A stretch of 64,000 bases of DNA from contig CAIVVT010000061.1 in the NCBI GenBank assembly GCA_903909435.1, positions 150,188 to 214,187 of the forward strand. The letters are read 5' to 3'. The first letter of the stretch is position 1; each line of letters opens with the position of its first letter. Shown piece after piece: positions 14,261-25,023 of this stretch. Source of the stretch: an uncultured Acidobacteriia bacterium (GTDB taxonomy: Bacteria; Acidobacteriota; Terriglobia; Bryobacterales; Bryobacteraceae). The translations under genes and the position numbers were made by a program. The notes under the pieces are model-generated. The model was not told the origin of the DNA. It saw only the letters and a list, made by a program, of their open reading frames with translations, and ran no database searches.

Positions 14261-17209
14261 ATGCGCCCTTCTTCAGTCCCTTCCTGCTTCCTACGCCGCA
14301 CCGTACTCGCCGTCTGCTTCGCGCTCCTCATTGTCCTGCAGTGGCGGGCCTCAGCCGCGACAAACGTCCAACTGACCAACGCGGGGCTCGATGGCCCCTA
14401 CCTGCCCGTTCAGAGCGGCGGGCAAATCTCGGGCGTCATCGCCACCGGTTGGTCGGATAATTCGAATTGGGGCGTCACTCCAACGCCAACCATCCTGTAC
14501 TCCCAGGAGACCGCCAACTGTCACAGCGGCGCTTCCTGCCAGAAGATCGACGTCACCAGCGTAGCTTCGGGGCGCATGCAGTTCGTGCAGGGGTACTCAC
14601 AAACGGCCGGGAGTATCTACACCGTCTCGGCGTGGGTTCGCGGCACCCCCGGCGTTCAAGTGGCGCTCTCCGTCCAACAAGCCAGTTCGCCTTACGCGAC
14701 GATTGTTTCGGGGTCGATCACACTCGCGGACGCGTGGCAGCAGGTCTTGGCGATGGGCTACGTCACTGCGACGGAGAGTGTGTATCTGATGCTCGCCATG
14801 AGCTCGCCTGGCACGGTATGGGTGGACGACTTCGCCGCGTCCTTCACGCCGGGCACCAGCGCACCGGCTCCGCTGCTCGGCCCGATTCCGCGGTCGTTCT
14901 TCGGCATGCACGTCGCCAACTACCAGCAGGGCAGCGCGCGCAACACCGGTTTCGAGCCGCCGTTTGCGCTGGTGGGCGTGAATAACTCGGTCAGCGGCCA
15001 AATTGCGGCCGACTGGTCCGACAACTCAACCTGGGCCACACCGCTGCCGGTGATTACCTATTCGGCTGACACCGCGAACCCCCACTCGGGCTCCTCGTGC
15101 CAGAAGATCGTGGTCTCGAATGTTGGGGCCGACGCCCTACAGTTCGTCGAGCCGGTCAGCGTCATCCCAGGGCAGAAGTACACCTTCTCCGCCTGGTTGC
15201 GCAGCGCTGATGGCATGCCCGTCCGGATGATGGTCCGCCAGGGACCGGCGCCGTACACCGCCTACAATGACGGCGGCTATCCGTCTCCACTCACCCTGAC
15301 CTCGGATTGGCGGCAATACTCCGTCAATGCGACAGTCCAGGACAGCGGCGATATCCTGCTCATGTTTCAGTCCAACTCCACGGGTACGGTCTACATCGAC
15401 GACGTCACATTCACCGACGCGAGCGGCAAGCCCGTCTCGGGCGGCGTGCCTTGGCCACAGGCACCTTTCGGTATGCTGCGCCTGTGGGATTCCGGCACCG
15501 CGTGGACTGCGCTGGAACCGGTCAAGGGCGTGTGGAACTGGGAGCCGCTCGACATGTGGGTGGCCGCCGCCGAGTCGCACGGAGTCAATGAGATTCTGCT
15601 GACCATGGGCCAGAGCCCCGCCTGGGCGTCGTCCCAACCGGACAATGTGAATTACATTGGCGCCGGCGCGGCCGCACCTCCCACCAACATTCAGGACTGG
15701 CGCGACTACATTACCGCCGTAGGCAAGCGCTACAAAGGGCGCATTCGCAACTATGAGGTCTGGAACGAACCGAACGACCCGACGTATTACGCGGGCACCG
15801 TCCCGCAGCTCGTCGATCTGACCCGCGAAGCCTATAAGATCCTCAAGTCTATCGACCCCGGCAACACCGTGGTCGCGCCCGTGCCCTACGCGGCGGGCTA
15901 TCTCGACCAGCTGTTGCAGGCGGGGATGGCGCCCTATGTGGATGTCATTTCGTTCCACTTCTACACCTACACAGCGCCGCCCGAGCAGGTCGGTCCCGGC
16001 ATCGCCAATGTCCGCCTGGTGATGGCGAAGAACGGCGTGAGCGCTATGCCATTCTGGGACACGGAGGGCGCTTCGGGTGATACCACGACCACTGAGGATC
16101 AGGGCGCTGCCTACCTGGTCCGGCGCTACCTGGTCGATCTGGCCTACGGCTCCGCCCGCTACGACTGGTACACCTGGAGCAAGGGCAGCACGTTCTGTGC
16201 CGCCACCGAACAGAGCGATCCGCGCCAGCTCACCAAGGCTGGCGTTGCGTTCCGCGTTTTGCAGAATTGGCTTTCCGGCGCCTCGCTGACCGGCGTGACT
16301 ATCGATTCCGCAGGTACCTGGCAGGTCGGGCTGAAACTCCAGGATGGCAGCGCCGGAATGATCGCCTGGAACCCTTTGACGACCGTGCAAATCACGCTGC
16401 CCTCCGGCATCCACGCCTCGACCGCACGGGACATTTTCGGCGGCTCCACCGCGGTATCCGGCCCGACCGTACTGGTCAACGCCTTCCCGCAGTTGTTCTC
16501 CGCTTACAACCGGCCGCTGCCCAGCATCCTTTCGGTCGTCAATGCGGCCGACCGCACCGGCAACATCTCGCCCGGCGCGCTTGGCGTTGTGACCGGTTCG
16601 AATCTCGCACCTGCGGCCGGTTCCGCGGAGCTAACCCCGCTGCCTGCGGTGATGGGGGGCACCAGCGTCTTTGTGAACGGCGTGATCGCCCCGCTGATGT
16701 ACGTGGACCCGAACCAGGTCGTCTTTCAGGTGCCTTCGAGCACGGCGCCGCAGAACGCCAGCGTGCTGGTTGGCTCGACGTCAGGCCTGAGCAGCGCAGC
16801 CACGGTTCCGGTCAGTGCGGCGGCGCCCGCGATCTTCCAACTCGCCGGCCATGCCGTCGGCGTGAATGCGGACGGGCGCGTCAACAGCCCGGCACACCCT
16901 GCGGCGGCCGGATCTAACCTATGGGTCTATTTCACCGGCGTCGGGCCGGTAACGCCCGCGCCCAACGACGGCTCCGCCGCCTCGGGCACGCCCGCTTTTG
17001 CGGCATTTCCCGCCACCGCGACCATAGGCGGCATCCATGCGACGGTTCAGCCGGTCGCGTTGACCCCGGGATTTGTGGGAGTTGCCGGGACCGTCGTCCA
17101 GGTACCCGCCTCGACGGCAGGCGACCAACCCCTGGTCATCACCGTGAACGGCGCGGCCAGCGCTCCGGCCGTGGTGTCCATCGTCCCCGCGGTCGTCGTA
17201 CCGCACTAG
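14261..17209 (+). CDS. Secreted modular glycoside hydrolase with nested CBM and TIGR03437-type C-terminus
   Basis: A 982-residue exported protein (signal peptide about 1-32). Order: a first carbohydrate-binding-like beta sandwich (about 35-200); the first barrel strand, FFGMHV (213-218); a second, similar sandwich (about 225-390); then WPQAPFGMLRLWDSG (from 398) and the rest of a GH39/GH5-like TIM barrel with acid/base Glu503 (WNEP) and likely nucleophile Glu602 (FWDTEG). The last 230 residues match the Solibacter TIGR03437 domain. The two sandwiches share SGxSCQKI and DNSxW motifs and arose by duplication; the second is inserted inside the catalytic domain. Likely cleaves plant or microbial polysaccharide at the surface. 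Linkage specificity cannot be read from sequence. Confidence 0.85.
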   Translation: MRPSSVPSCFLRRTVLAVCFALLIVLQWRASAATNVQLTNAGLDGPYLPVQSGGQISGVIATGWSDNSNWGVTPTPTILYSQETANCHSGASCQKIDVTSVASGRMQFVQGYSQTAGSIYTVSAWVRGTPGVQVALSVQQASSPYATIVSGSITLADAWQQVLAMGYVTATESVYLMLAMSSPGTVWVDDFAASFTPGTSAPAPLLGPIPRSFFGMHVANYQQGSARNTGFEPPFALVGVNNSVSGQIAADWSDNSTWATPLPVITYSADTANPHSGSSCQKIVVSNVGADALQFVEPVSVIPGQKYTFSAWLRSADGMPVRMMVRQGPAPYTAYNDGGYPSPLTLTSDWRQYSVNATVQDSGDILLMFQSNSTGTVYIDDVTFTDASGKPVSGGVPWPQAPFGMLRLWDSGTAWTALEPVKGVWNWEPLDMWVAAAESHGVNEILLTMGQSPAWASSQPDNVNYIGAGAAAPPTNIQDWRDYITAVGKRYKGRIRNYEVWNEPNDPTYYAGTVPQLVDLTREAYKILKSIDPGNTVVAPVPYAAGYLDQLLQAGMAPYVDVISFHFYTYTAPPEQVGPGIANVRLVMAKNGVSAMPFWDTEGASGDTTTTEDQGAAYLVRRYLVDLAYGSARYDWYTWSKGSTFCAATEQSDPRQLTKAGVAFRVLQNWLSGASLTGVTIDSAGTWQVGLKLQDGSAGMIAWNPLTTVQITLPSGIHASTARDIFGGSTAVSGPTVLVNAFPQLFSAYNRPLPSILSVVNAADRTGNISPGALGVVTGSNLAPAAGSAELTPLPAVMGGTSVFVNGVIAPLMYVDPNQVVFQVPSSTAPQNASVLVGSTSGLSSAATVPVSAAAPAIFQLAGHAVGVNADGRVNSPAHPAAAGSNLWVYFTGVGPVTPAPNDGSAASGTPAFAAFPATATIGGIHATVQPVALTPGFVGVAGTVVQVPASTAGDQPLVITVNGAASAPAVVSIVPAVVVPH

Positions 17210-17245
17210 ACCGGCAGAACTGCGGTGACGCGGCCGCCTGATTCC

Positions 17246-18439
17246 CTATTTGGCGAGCAGCAGGAGCGCTTCGTCGGCGCTGTTCTCGCGAGCGAGGTCG
17301 AGGGCGGTCTTGCCCGCCTTGTTGCGAAGCGTGCGGTCTGCGCCGCGTTTGAGCAGCAGTTCGACGCTGGTCCCGCGATTCCAACTGGCGGCGTGGTGCA
17401 GGGGAGTCTCACCGCTCTCCGTGTCTTTGGCGTTGATCGCCGCGCATTTGTCCAGCAGCAGTTCGACGACCGCCGTCTGCCCCGCGAGCGCCGCATCGTG
17501 CAGCGGGGTGCCGCCCGAGGCGTTGCGCGCATCGACCTTGGCCCCGTGGGCGAGCAGCGCCTGCGCCACGGCCACGTAGCCTTTCAGCGCTGCATCGTGC
17601 AGCAGGGTACCGCCGCCAGGACAAGGCATGTTGGCGTCCGCGCCTTTATCGAGCAGCAGCGAAACCACGTCGGCCTGCCCGTGCAGCACCGCACCCTGGA
17701 GCTGTCCGGAGGCAGTCTGGCCTCCCGATTCGAGTTTCGCCCCGTGTGCCATCAGTAATTCGACCACCGGCGTGTGCTTGAAACGCAGAGCTTCATCGAG
17801 CGCCGTAGCTCCCGCCGAGTCGCGGGCCGCGATTTCCGCGCCGGCGTCGAGCAGCACCAGGGCTACGTCGGCATGGCCTTGAATCGCCGCCTCGTGCAGT
17901 GGCGTCGCACCGCTTTCCGAGTTCCGGACGTTGACCGTCGCTCCGCGCGCGATCAGCAGCTTGACCATATCGGCATGGCCGCGCCAGGAAGCCTCGTCAA
18001 TCGGCGTCGAGCCGGCATCGTCGGCGGACCTCACGTTCGCACCCTTGTCGAGCAGCATCTTTGCGATTTCGACATGGCCGCGGTTGGCGGCGAGATGGAG
18101 CGCCGTCGAACCGCTGCGGTAGCGCGCATTCACGTCCGCCCCGTGGGCCAGCAGAACCTCCACCACGGCGCGGCGGTCCATCAGGACGGCATAGTGCAGT
18201 GGCGTGGAACCCGCCTCCTTGTGGCGGGCGTTCAGGTCGGCGTGGTGCTCGATCAGGAGTTCAACGATCTTGGCCTCTCCGCTCCAGGCCGCGTCGTGCA
18301 GCGCCGTTCCGCCCAGGGAATCGTACTCGTTGACGTCGGCCCCATGCGCGAGTAGTGCAGACACGGTTTCGATGTCACCCCCGCGGGCGGCTGTGTGCAA
18401 GTCGGAAAAGAGGAGCAGACAGAACAGCAGAGGCGTCAT
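17246..18439 (-). CDS. Secreted ankyrin-repeat protein
   Basis: A 397-residue protein with a short hydrophobic N-terminus (TPLLFCLLLF) that is probably a signal peptide, followed by about eleven 33-residue ankyrin repeats covering the rest of the chain. Typical units are GxTxLHxAAxxGHxxxVxLLLxxGADVNAR. One repeat near the middle (SGGQTASGQLQGAVLHG) is diverged. Ankyrin arrays bind other proteins; the partner is unknown. It converges with the glycosidase gene across 36 bp and lies downstream of citrate synthase on the same strand, with no evident functional link. Confidence 0.9.
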   Translation of the reverse strand: MTPLLFCLLLFSDLHTAARGGDIETVSALLAHGADVNEYDSLGGTALHDAAWSGEAKIVELLIEHHADLNARHKEAGSTPLHYAVLMDRRAVVEVLLAHGADVNARYRSGSTALHLAANRGHVEIAKMLLDKGANVRSADDAGSTPIDEASWRGHADMVKLLIARGATVNVRNSESGATPLHEAAIQGHADVALVLLDAGAEIAARDSAGATALDEALRFKHTPVVELLMAHGAKLESGGQTASGQLQGAVLHGQADVVSLLLDKGADANMPCPGGGTLLHDAALKGYVAVAQALLAHGAKVDARNASGGTPLHDAALAGQTAVVELLLDKCAAINAKDTESGETPLHHAASWNRGTSVELLLKRGADRTLRNKAGKTALDLARENSADEALLLLAK

Positions 18440-18520
18440 CGCCCAGCCTCTAGCACTCCGGTTCGAAGCGTCGAAGAGGCCCTTCGCAGCACGCGAAGTC
18501 CCCGGTCCGGCGCAGCTTCC

Positions 18521-19852
<1,332 letters not shown>

Positions 19853-20001
19853 AAGGGCACCAAGCTAACGCAAGGAAGCGACGACGGATCGTCTTGATTC
19901 TAACTTAACTTGATGGTCGCGCTGCCGCGCGCGTTACACAAGCGGCCCGCTTTGCAGAAATGGCCTGAGGCGTTGAAAAGCGATGCCGCCGGCGCGACCG
20001 A

Positions 20002-20007
20002 TATAAT
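20002..20007 (+). promoter_or_regulatory. -10 box for a probable leaderless S9 peptidase mRNA
   Basis: A perfect TATAAT ends 6 nt before the ATG at 20014, so the expected transcription start is the A of the ATG. No Shine-Dalgarno can fit. The nearest -35-like hexamer, TTGAAA at 19973-19978, is 23 nt away and probably too far. Confidence 0.5.
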
Positions 20008-20013
20008 CCGAGC

Positions 20014-22989
20014 ATGCCGCGACTCCCCAGGCTGAACGCCACCAGCCTTCCACTGCTCCTGAAACCAATCGTCCTGATCTTGCTGTCGGTCGCCGCAGTC
20101 GTGGCACAGCCGCAGCGTCCGCTAACGCACAAGGACTACGACTCCTGGAGGCTGATCACCGGCCAGACCCTCTCGCGCGACGGTAAGTGGGTGGCTTTCG
20201 CCTACATGAGCGAGGACGCCGACGGCGACGTGGTGGTGAGAAACCTGGCAGCGGGCACGGAGTACCGCATCCCGGCGGGGAATTTGCCGCAGCCGCCCGT
20301 GGTTCCGCCGGCGGAAGTGAACCCGGAGGCGCCACCGCAGCGGCCATCGGTGAAGATGCGTTTCTCGGGCGACGCACAATGGCTGGTCTTCGCGGCGTTC
20401 CCCACAAAGGCGGAGGTGGACCTCGCCCGCAGGGACAAGAAGAAGCCGGACCAGATGCCCAAGAAGAGTCTGGCCATCGTCAACCTGGCGACCGGCCAGA
20501 CGGAGCGCATCGCGAATGTAAAGAGCTTCGACCTGCCGGAGAAGGGCGCGCCCTGGCTGGCGTATCTCGCTGAGGCCAAGCCGGAAGCCAAGGCTGAGGC
20601 GAAAGCGGCTGAAAAGCCGGCCACCGACGTAGCCGAAGATGGCAGCGCTGATCAAGCGGAAGAGGCTGGTGCCGGCGGTGCGGCTAAGAAGGAGTACGGC
20701 ACGGAGTTGACGGTGCGCAGCCTCGGCGGCCCCACGTCTTTGCGTACGCTGGCCGACGTTTCGGAGTTCGGTCTCACGCGCGACGCCGGGGTGCTGTGGT
20801 TCACCACCTCCTCGAGGAAAGAGGAGGACAACGGGGTTTACTGGCTCAAACCGGGCGCAGTGGATGCCCCCGGCGTCTTGCTGAAGGGGAAGGGCAAGTA
20901 TGCGAAGGTCACGTGGGACCGGGATCAGAAGCAGTTGGCCTTCCTGAGCGACCGCGATGACTCCACGTCGAAAACGCCCAGGCAGAAGGTGTACTACTGG
21001 GACCGGCAGACCGCAGCCGCGGCGGAGCTGGTTTCCACGGCTACGCCCGGTTTCCCGCAGGGCATGGTGGTTGGGGAAAAGGGCACGCTGGCGTTCTCCA
21101 GGGACGGCAAGAAGCTGTATGTGCCCTCCGCTGTGCCTCCCAAGGCGCCGCGCGACCCGAAAGCGGAGCCCGTCGCCGACGAGAAAGTGAGCATGGATTT
21201 GTGGCGTTGGAACGACGATTACGTCCAGCCGATGCAACGGATTCGCGCCATCCAGGAACGCAACCGCACCTACCGCAACTCGTTCGATCTGGCGACGAAG
21301 TCGCTGGTGGCTTTGGGCGCCCCCGACCTGCCGGCGGTGGTGGTGAACGACTTCGGCACGGCCGCTATCGGGCTGGACGACCGGGCCTACCGCCAGCGGG
21401 TGGATTACGACGGCAATTACAGCGACTTGTTCCTGGTGGACGGCGCGAGCGGCGGTCGCAAGCTCGTCCTTGCAGAGGTTCGGTCGGCTGGCGCCAAGGA
21501 AGTGCACTGGTCGCCCAGCGGTAGATTCGCCGCGATCTACCGGGAAAAACAGTGGTACGCGGTGGATGCGAGCGACGGCCCGCCGCGCAACCTGACCGCG
21601 AACTTGCCGGTCGCTTTCTTCGATGAACGGTACGACGTGCCGGAGACGCCACCAGCCTATGGTTTCGGCGGCTGGACCCGGGACGGTGCGGCGCTGCTGT
21701 ACGACCGCTACGACGTGTGGCGCGTGCCGGGCGACGGGTCGGCTGCGGTGAACCTCACCGGGGGGGCTGGCCGCGCCCAGAGGGTTGAATACCGCGTTGT
21801 GCGGACTGACGCCACCGGCGACGAGGACGAACCCGACTTGGGGATAGATCCCGCCAAGCCGCTGATTCTGCACGGCGAAAGCGAGGAGACACGGGCCTCG
21901 GGCTTCTTCCGCAGTTCGGCAACGACGGCCGGAGCGCCGCAGAAGTTGCTCTGGAGCGACGCCAGTTGGCGTTATGTCGCGCGCGCCAAAAACGCAGAGG
22001 TGTTTCTGGTTTCCGAGAGCCGCTTCGACGAGTACCCCGATCTTCAAGTGACCGACCCCGGGTTCGATACGGCCAGGAAGATCTCCAATGGCGGAGACCA
22101 GCTGAAGCCCCTCGCCTGGGGCACGGAGGAGTTGATCCGCTTCCGCAACTCTGACGGCGTGCCGCTGCAGGCGGCGCTGTTCAAGCCGGCGAACTTCGAT
22201 GCGAAGAAGAAATATCCGCTGATGGTGTACATTTACGAGCGGCTCACGCAGAACCTGCACAGCTTTGTGAATCCCGCGCCGGGCCACTCGGTGAATACAA
22301 GCTATTACACCAGCAACGGCTACCTGGTGCTGCAGCCGGATATCGTTTACACCATCGGACAGCCCGGCCAGAGCGCGTTGAAATGCGTGCTTCCGGCGAT
22401 CCAAGCCGTGGTGGACCTGGGCATTGTGGACGAGCATTCAATCGGCATCCAGGGCCATAGCTGGGGTGGGTATCAGATCGCCTACATGGTGACGCAAACG
22501 TCGCGCTTCCGCGCCGCCGAGGCGGGTGCGCCGGTGGGCAACATGACCTCGGCCTACAGCGGCATCCGCTGGGGCACTGGGCTGCCGCGGCAGTTCCAAT
22601 ACGAGCACACGCAGAGCCGCATCGCCAAGACGATCTTCGATGACCCGTATAAATTTGTGGAGAACTCGCCGGTGTTCCACGCGCGCCGTGTCAGCACGCC
22701 GATGCTGATTTTGCATAACGACAACGACGACGCCGTGCCATGGTATCAGGGTATCGAGTACTTCCTGGCGCTCAGGCGCAATGGCAAGGAGGCGTACCTG
22801 CTGAACTACAACGGCGAGTATCACGGACTGCGCCGCCGCGCCGACCAGATGGATTACACGGTTCGCATGCAGCAGTTCTTCGACCATTTCCTGAAGGGTG
22901 CGCCCGCGCCGCAGTGGATGCAAAACGGCGTGGCATTTCTCGATCGGGACGAAGAGAAACTGAAGTTCCGGCAGGAGCGCGCACAATGA
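20014..22989 (+). CDS. S9-family (prolyl oligopeptidase/acylaminoacyl-type) serine peptidase
   Basis: A 991-residue exported peptidase: signal segment about 8-32, a long beta-propeller region (about 35-700) and a C-terminal alpha/beta-hydrolase domain. The catalytic triad is Ser816 in GHSWGG, Asp905 in HNDNDDAVP and His937 in GEYHGL. An Ala/Glu/Lys-rich low-complexity insertion lies at about 188-230. Such enzymes release amino acids or dipeptides from short peptides in the periplasm. The propeller contains WD40-like PD40 repeats. A TATAAT box 6 nt before the ATG suggests a leaderless message. Divergent from citrate synthase. Confidence 0.9.
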   Translation: MPRLPRLNATSLPLLLKPIVLILLSVAAVVAQPQRPLTHKDYDSWRLITGQTLSRDGKWVAFAYMSEDADGDVVVRNLAAGTEYRIPAGNLPQPPVVPPAEVNPEAPPQRPSVKMRFSGDAQWLVFAAFPTKAEVDLARRDKKKPDQMPKKSLAIVNLATGQTERIANVKSFDLPEKGAPWLAYLAEAKPEAKAEAKAAEKPATDVAEDGSADQAEEAGAGGAAKKEYGTELTVRSLGGPTSLRTLADVSEFGLTRDAGVLWFTTSSRKEEDNGVYWLKPGAVDAPGVLLKGKGKYAKVTWDRDQKQLAFLSDRDDSTSKTPRQKVYYWDRQTAAAAELVSTATPGFPQGMVVGEKGTLAFSRDGKKLYVPSAVPPKAPRDPKAEPVADEKVSMDLWRWNDDYVQPMQRIRAIQERNRTYRNSFDLATKSLVALGAPDLPAVVVNDFGTAAIGLDDRAYRQRVDYDGNYSDLFLVDGASGGRKLVLAEVRSAGAKEVHWSPSGRFAAIYREKQWYAVDASDGPPRNLTANLPVAFFDERYDVPETPPAYGFGGWTRDGAALLYDRYDVWRVPGDGSAAVNLTGGAGRAQRVEYRVVRTDATGDEDEPDLGIDPAKPLILHGESEETRASGFFRSSATTAGAPQKLLWSDASWRYVARAKNAEVFLVSESRFDEYPDLQVTDPGFDTARKISNGGDQLKPLAWGTEELIRFRNSDGVPLQAALFKPANFDAKKKYPLMVYIYERLTQNLHSFVNPAPGHSVNTSYYTSNGYLVLQPDIVYTIGQPGQSALKCVLPAIQAVVDLGIVDEHSIGIQGHSWGGYQIAYMVTQTSRFRAAEAGAPVGNMTSAYSGIRWGTGLPRQFQYEHTQSRIAKTIFDDPYKFVENSPVFHARRVSTPMLILHNDNDDAVPWYQGIEYFLALRRNGKEAYLLNYNGEYHGLRRRADQMDYTVRMQQFFDHFLKGAPAPQWMQNGVAFLDRDEEKLKFRQERAQ

Positions 22990-23128
22990 CCGGTGGCTGT
23001 CAGTGGACCTGACCGCTTACTATCCCGCGGCTTTCTGCTGGTCACTGAACGCATGTTCTCCGCGTTGGGGGTGACGGGTATGCTGGGCAGCCGGGGAGGA
23101 TTCCGATGGCGCTTCCCGTCCCTCGGGA

Positions 23129-25009
23129 TCAGCGCACCGATTCGGCTTGCTTCATCGTGTCGGCAGAAAACCCGTAAGTTTCGAGCAGCGTTCCGGTCGC
23201 ACGCTGGAGCACTGCCTTGGCTTTGGCGAACGAACCCCGCGCGGACAACTCGGTTAGCCGGGCCTGTGACAGAACGTTCTGAAACTGGCCTACCGCGAAA
23301 GCGGTGCTGAGCCCCTCTTCGAAACGGGCCTTTTCGGCCTCCAGCGATTCAATCTGCAGGCGGGACGCCTCGGCAGCCGCCTCGTAAGAGGCCTGTGCAC
23401 GGCGCAATGCGATGAGCGCGTCCTGCACCTCCAGGCGAGCCTGATTGCGATACTCCTCGGCACGGATGTCGGCCTGGCGCGAGACGATTTCGTCGCGTGC
23501 CGCGTCGGCCTGGGCCGTCCGGTTGCGCAGGGGCAAATTCAGCTGGAGCCCCGCGCCGTAGGTTGGGTAGTTGCGCCGCAAGACCTGACCCAGCGCGCCG
23601 CCGTACCCGCCCAGGAAAGCCAGGTCCGGATTTGTGGCAATCGCGTTGCGGTCGCCGCCGAGGCCCGCATTCTGAGCGAAAGCGACGATATCCAACTGCG
23701 GCTTCAGGTTGTTGCGCGAGCCTTCCAGGGCGATACGGTTATTCTCGGCTTGCAAGCCCGCCTGCAGCAGGTCCGGCCGTCCGGCCAGAGCCTGCTCGAT
23801 CAACTTGCCTGCGTCCAATGTGGCCGCGTCGCGGGGCAATTCCAGCGCGTCGGTCGGTACCACGCGCGCGTCGCGCAAGGCGGCTTCGTCCAGGCCCTTA
23901 CGGAACAAAACGCTCTTGAGAACCGCCTCCTGCTCTTCCACCAGCGCGCGCGCATCAATCAGCGCCTGCCGTGCGGTCAGGAGGCTTGCCCCTGCCCGCG
24001 TAACCTCGATCGACGGTAGGATTCCCTCCTCCACGCGAGCTGCTACCTCGCGTTTGAGCCACTCGGCCAATTGAAGATCCTCTTCCTTCACCTTGACGTT
24101 GTCGCGCAAGCTGGTCAGGTCGATGTAGAGCCGGGCAACTCCGTAGACCGTGCTGATCAATTGCTGCTGGAAGAGCAGGCTGGCGATCCGCTCCTGGTTT
24201 GCGGCAATCCGGATGTAGCGGCGGTTCAGGCTGGTACCAAAGCCGCGCAGCAGGGGTTGCGTGATCGTCAGCGAGAGGCTCGATGTCACGTACGGGCTGT
24301 AGTTGGCGTTGGTCGAGTTGAGAGTGTTGCGCGAGTTGTTAAACGAAAGGGCGGCATTGGCGCCGCTGGCGAAGCCCTGTGTCAAACCGGCGTTAGCGTT
24401 CAAGGCGGTCGCGACTAGGTTGTCAGTGCCGACTGAGCCGGGACCAACTTCGGGCGTGGACTGGTGCGAGTAATTCAACAGGCCGGTCAGGGCTGGGTCG
24501 TACACCGGAAGAGGCGTTCCCGCGCTCAGCGGGCTCTGGCCGAGCAGCGAGAGGTTCGATTGAGTTCCGCTCAAAACGCCCAGTTCCGAAGCGTTCGTAG
24601 GGATGGAACCGCCGCCCGAGGACTGCTGGCCGAGGCTGGTGAGCAGCGGGCTGGCCGGTCCGCCGATACCCAGCGGCACTTCGGCGATCGTGTATTGCAA
24701 ACCGCGCGTCGTCCCGCCGCCTTGCGCGCGCAGAAGATCCTGATGCGCGGCCAGCAGGTTGTAGCGCTGGGTCTCGACGTCCAGGTTATTCTCGACTGCG
24801 ATTGCGATGGCGTCGCGCAAGGAAAGATAGAGTTGACCGGCTTTGAGCAAATCGGCATAGCGCGAGGTATTGTTCCAGTTGGGCGTGGGGACGGAGGCCG
24901 GGCGCCACACGCGCGAGTATTTCGTCCATCCCCCGGGGATGTCGTCTGCCTGCAAAGGAAAGACCAGCGCAGCGCTGAGTAGCGCTACGAGGATTGTACG
25001 GATGCGCAT
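23129..25009 (-). CDS. TolC-family outer membrane protein of an RND efflux operon
   Basis: About 626 residues: signal peptide, then an OEP/TolC fold with the two helical hairpin halves. Compared with ordinary TolC it has an extra Gly/Ser/Leu/Asn-rich segment of about 100 residues (roughly 80-185) before the first barrel strands (RGFGTSLNRRYIRIAANQER). It is the third gene of a permease-adaptor-TolC operon. The frame is open to a TTG at 25027 that overlaps the adaptor stop; the ATG at 25009, leading straight into the signal peptide (MRIRTILVALLSAALV), is preferred. Converges with the S9 peptidase gene. Confidence 0.88.
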   Translation of the reverse strand: MRIRTILVALLSAALVFPLQADDIPGGWTKYSRVWRPASVPTPNWNNTSRYADLLKAGQLYLSLRDAIAIAVENNLDVETQRYNLLAAHQDLLRAQGGGTTRGLQYTIAEVPLGIGGPASPLLTSLGQQSSGGGSIPTNASELGVLSGTQSNLSLLGQSPLSAGTPLPVYDPALTGLLNYSHQSTPEVGPGSVGTDNLVATALNANAGLTQGFASGANAALSFNNSRNTLNSTNANYSPYVTSSLSLTITQPLLRGFGTSLNRRYIRIAANQERIASLLFQQQLISTVYGVARLYIDLTSLRDNVKVKEEDLQLAEWLKREVAARVEEGILPSIEVTRAGASLLTARQALIDARALVEEQEAVLKSVLFRKGLDEAALRDARVVPTDALELPRDAATLDAGKLIEQALAGRPDLLQAGLQAENNRIALEGSRNNLKPQLDIVAFAQNAGLGGDRNAIATNPDLAFLGGYGGALGQVLRRNYPTYGAGLQLNLPLRNRTAQADAARDEIVSRQADIRAEEYRNQARLEVQDALIALRRAQASYEAAAEASRLQIESLEAEKARFEEGLSTAFAVGQFQNVLSQARLTELSARGSFAKAKAVLQRATGTLLETYGFSADTMKQAESVR

Positions 25010-25023
25010 TGGGACTGCCCCGC

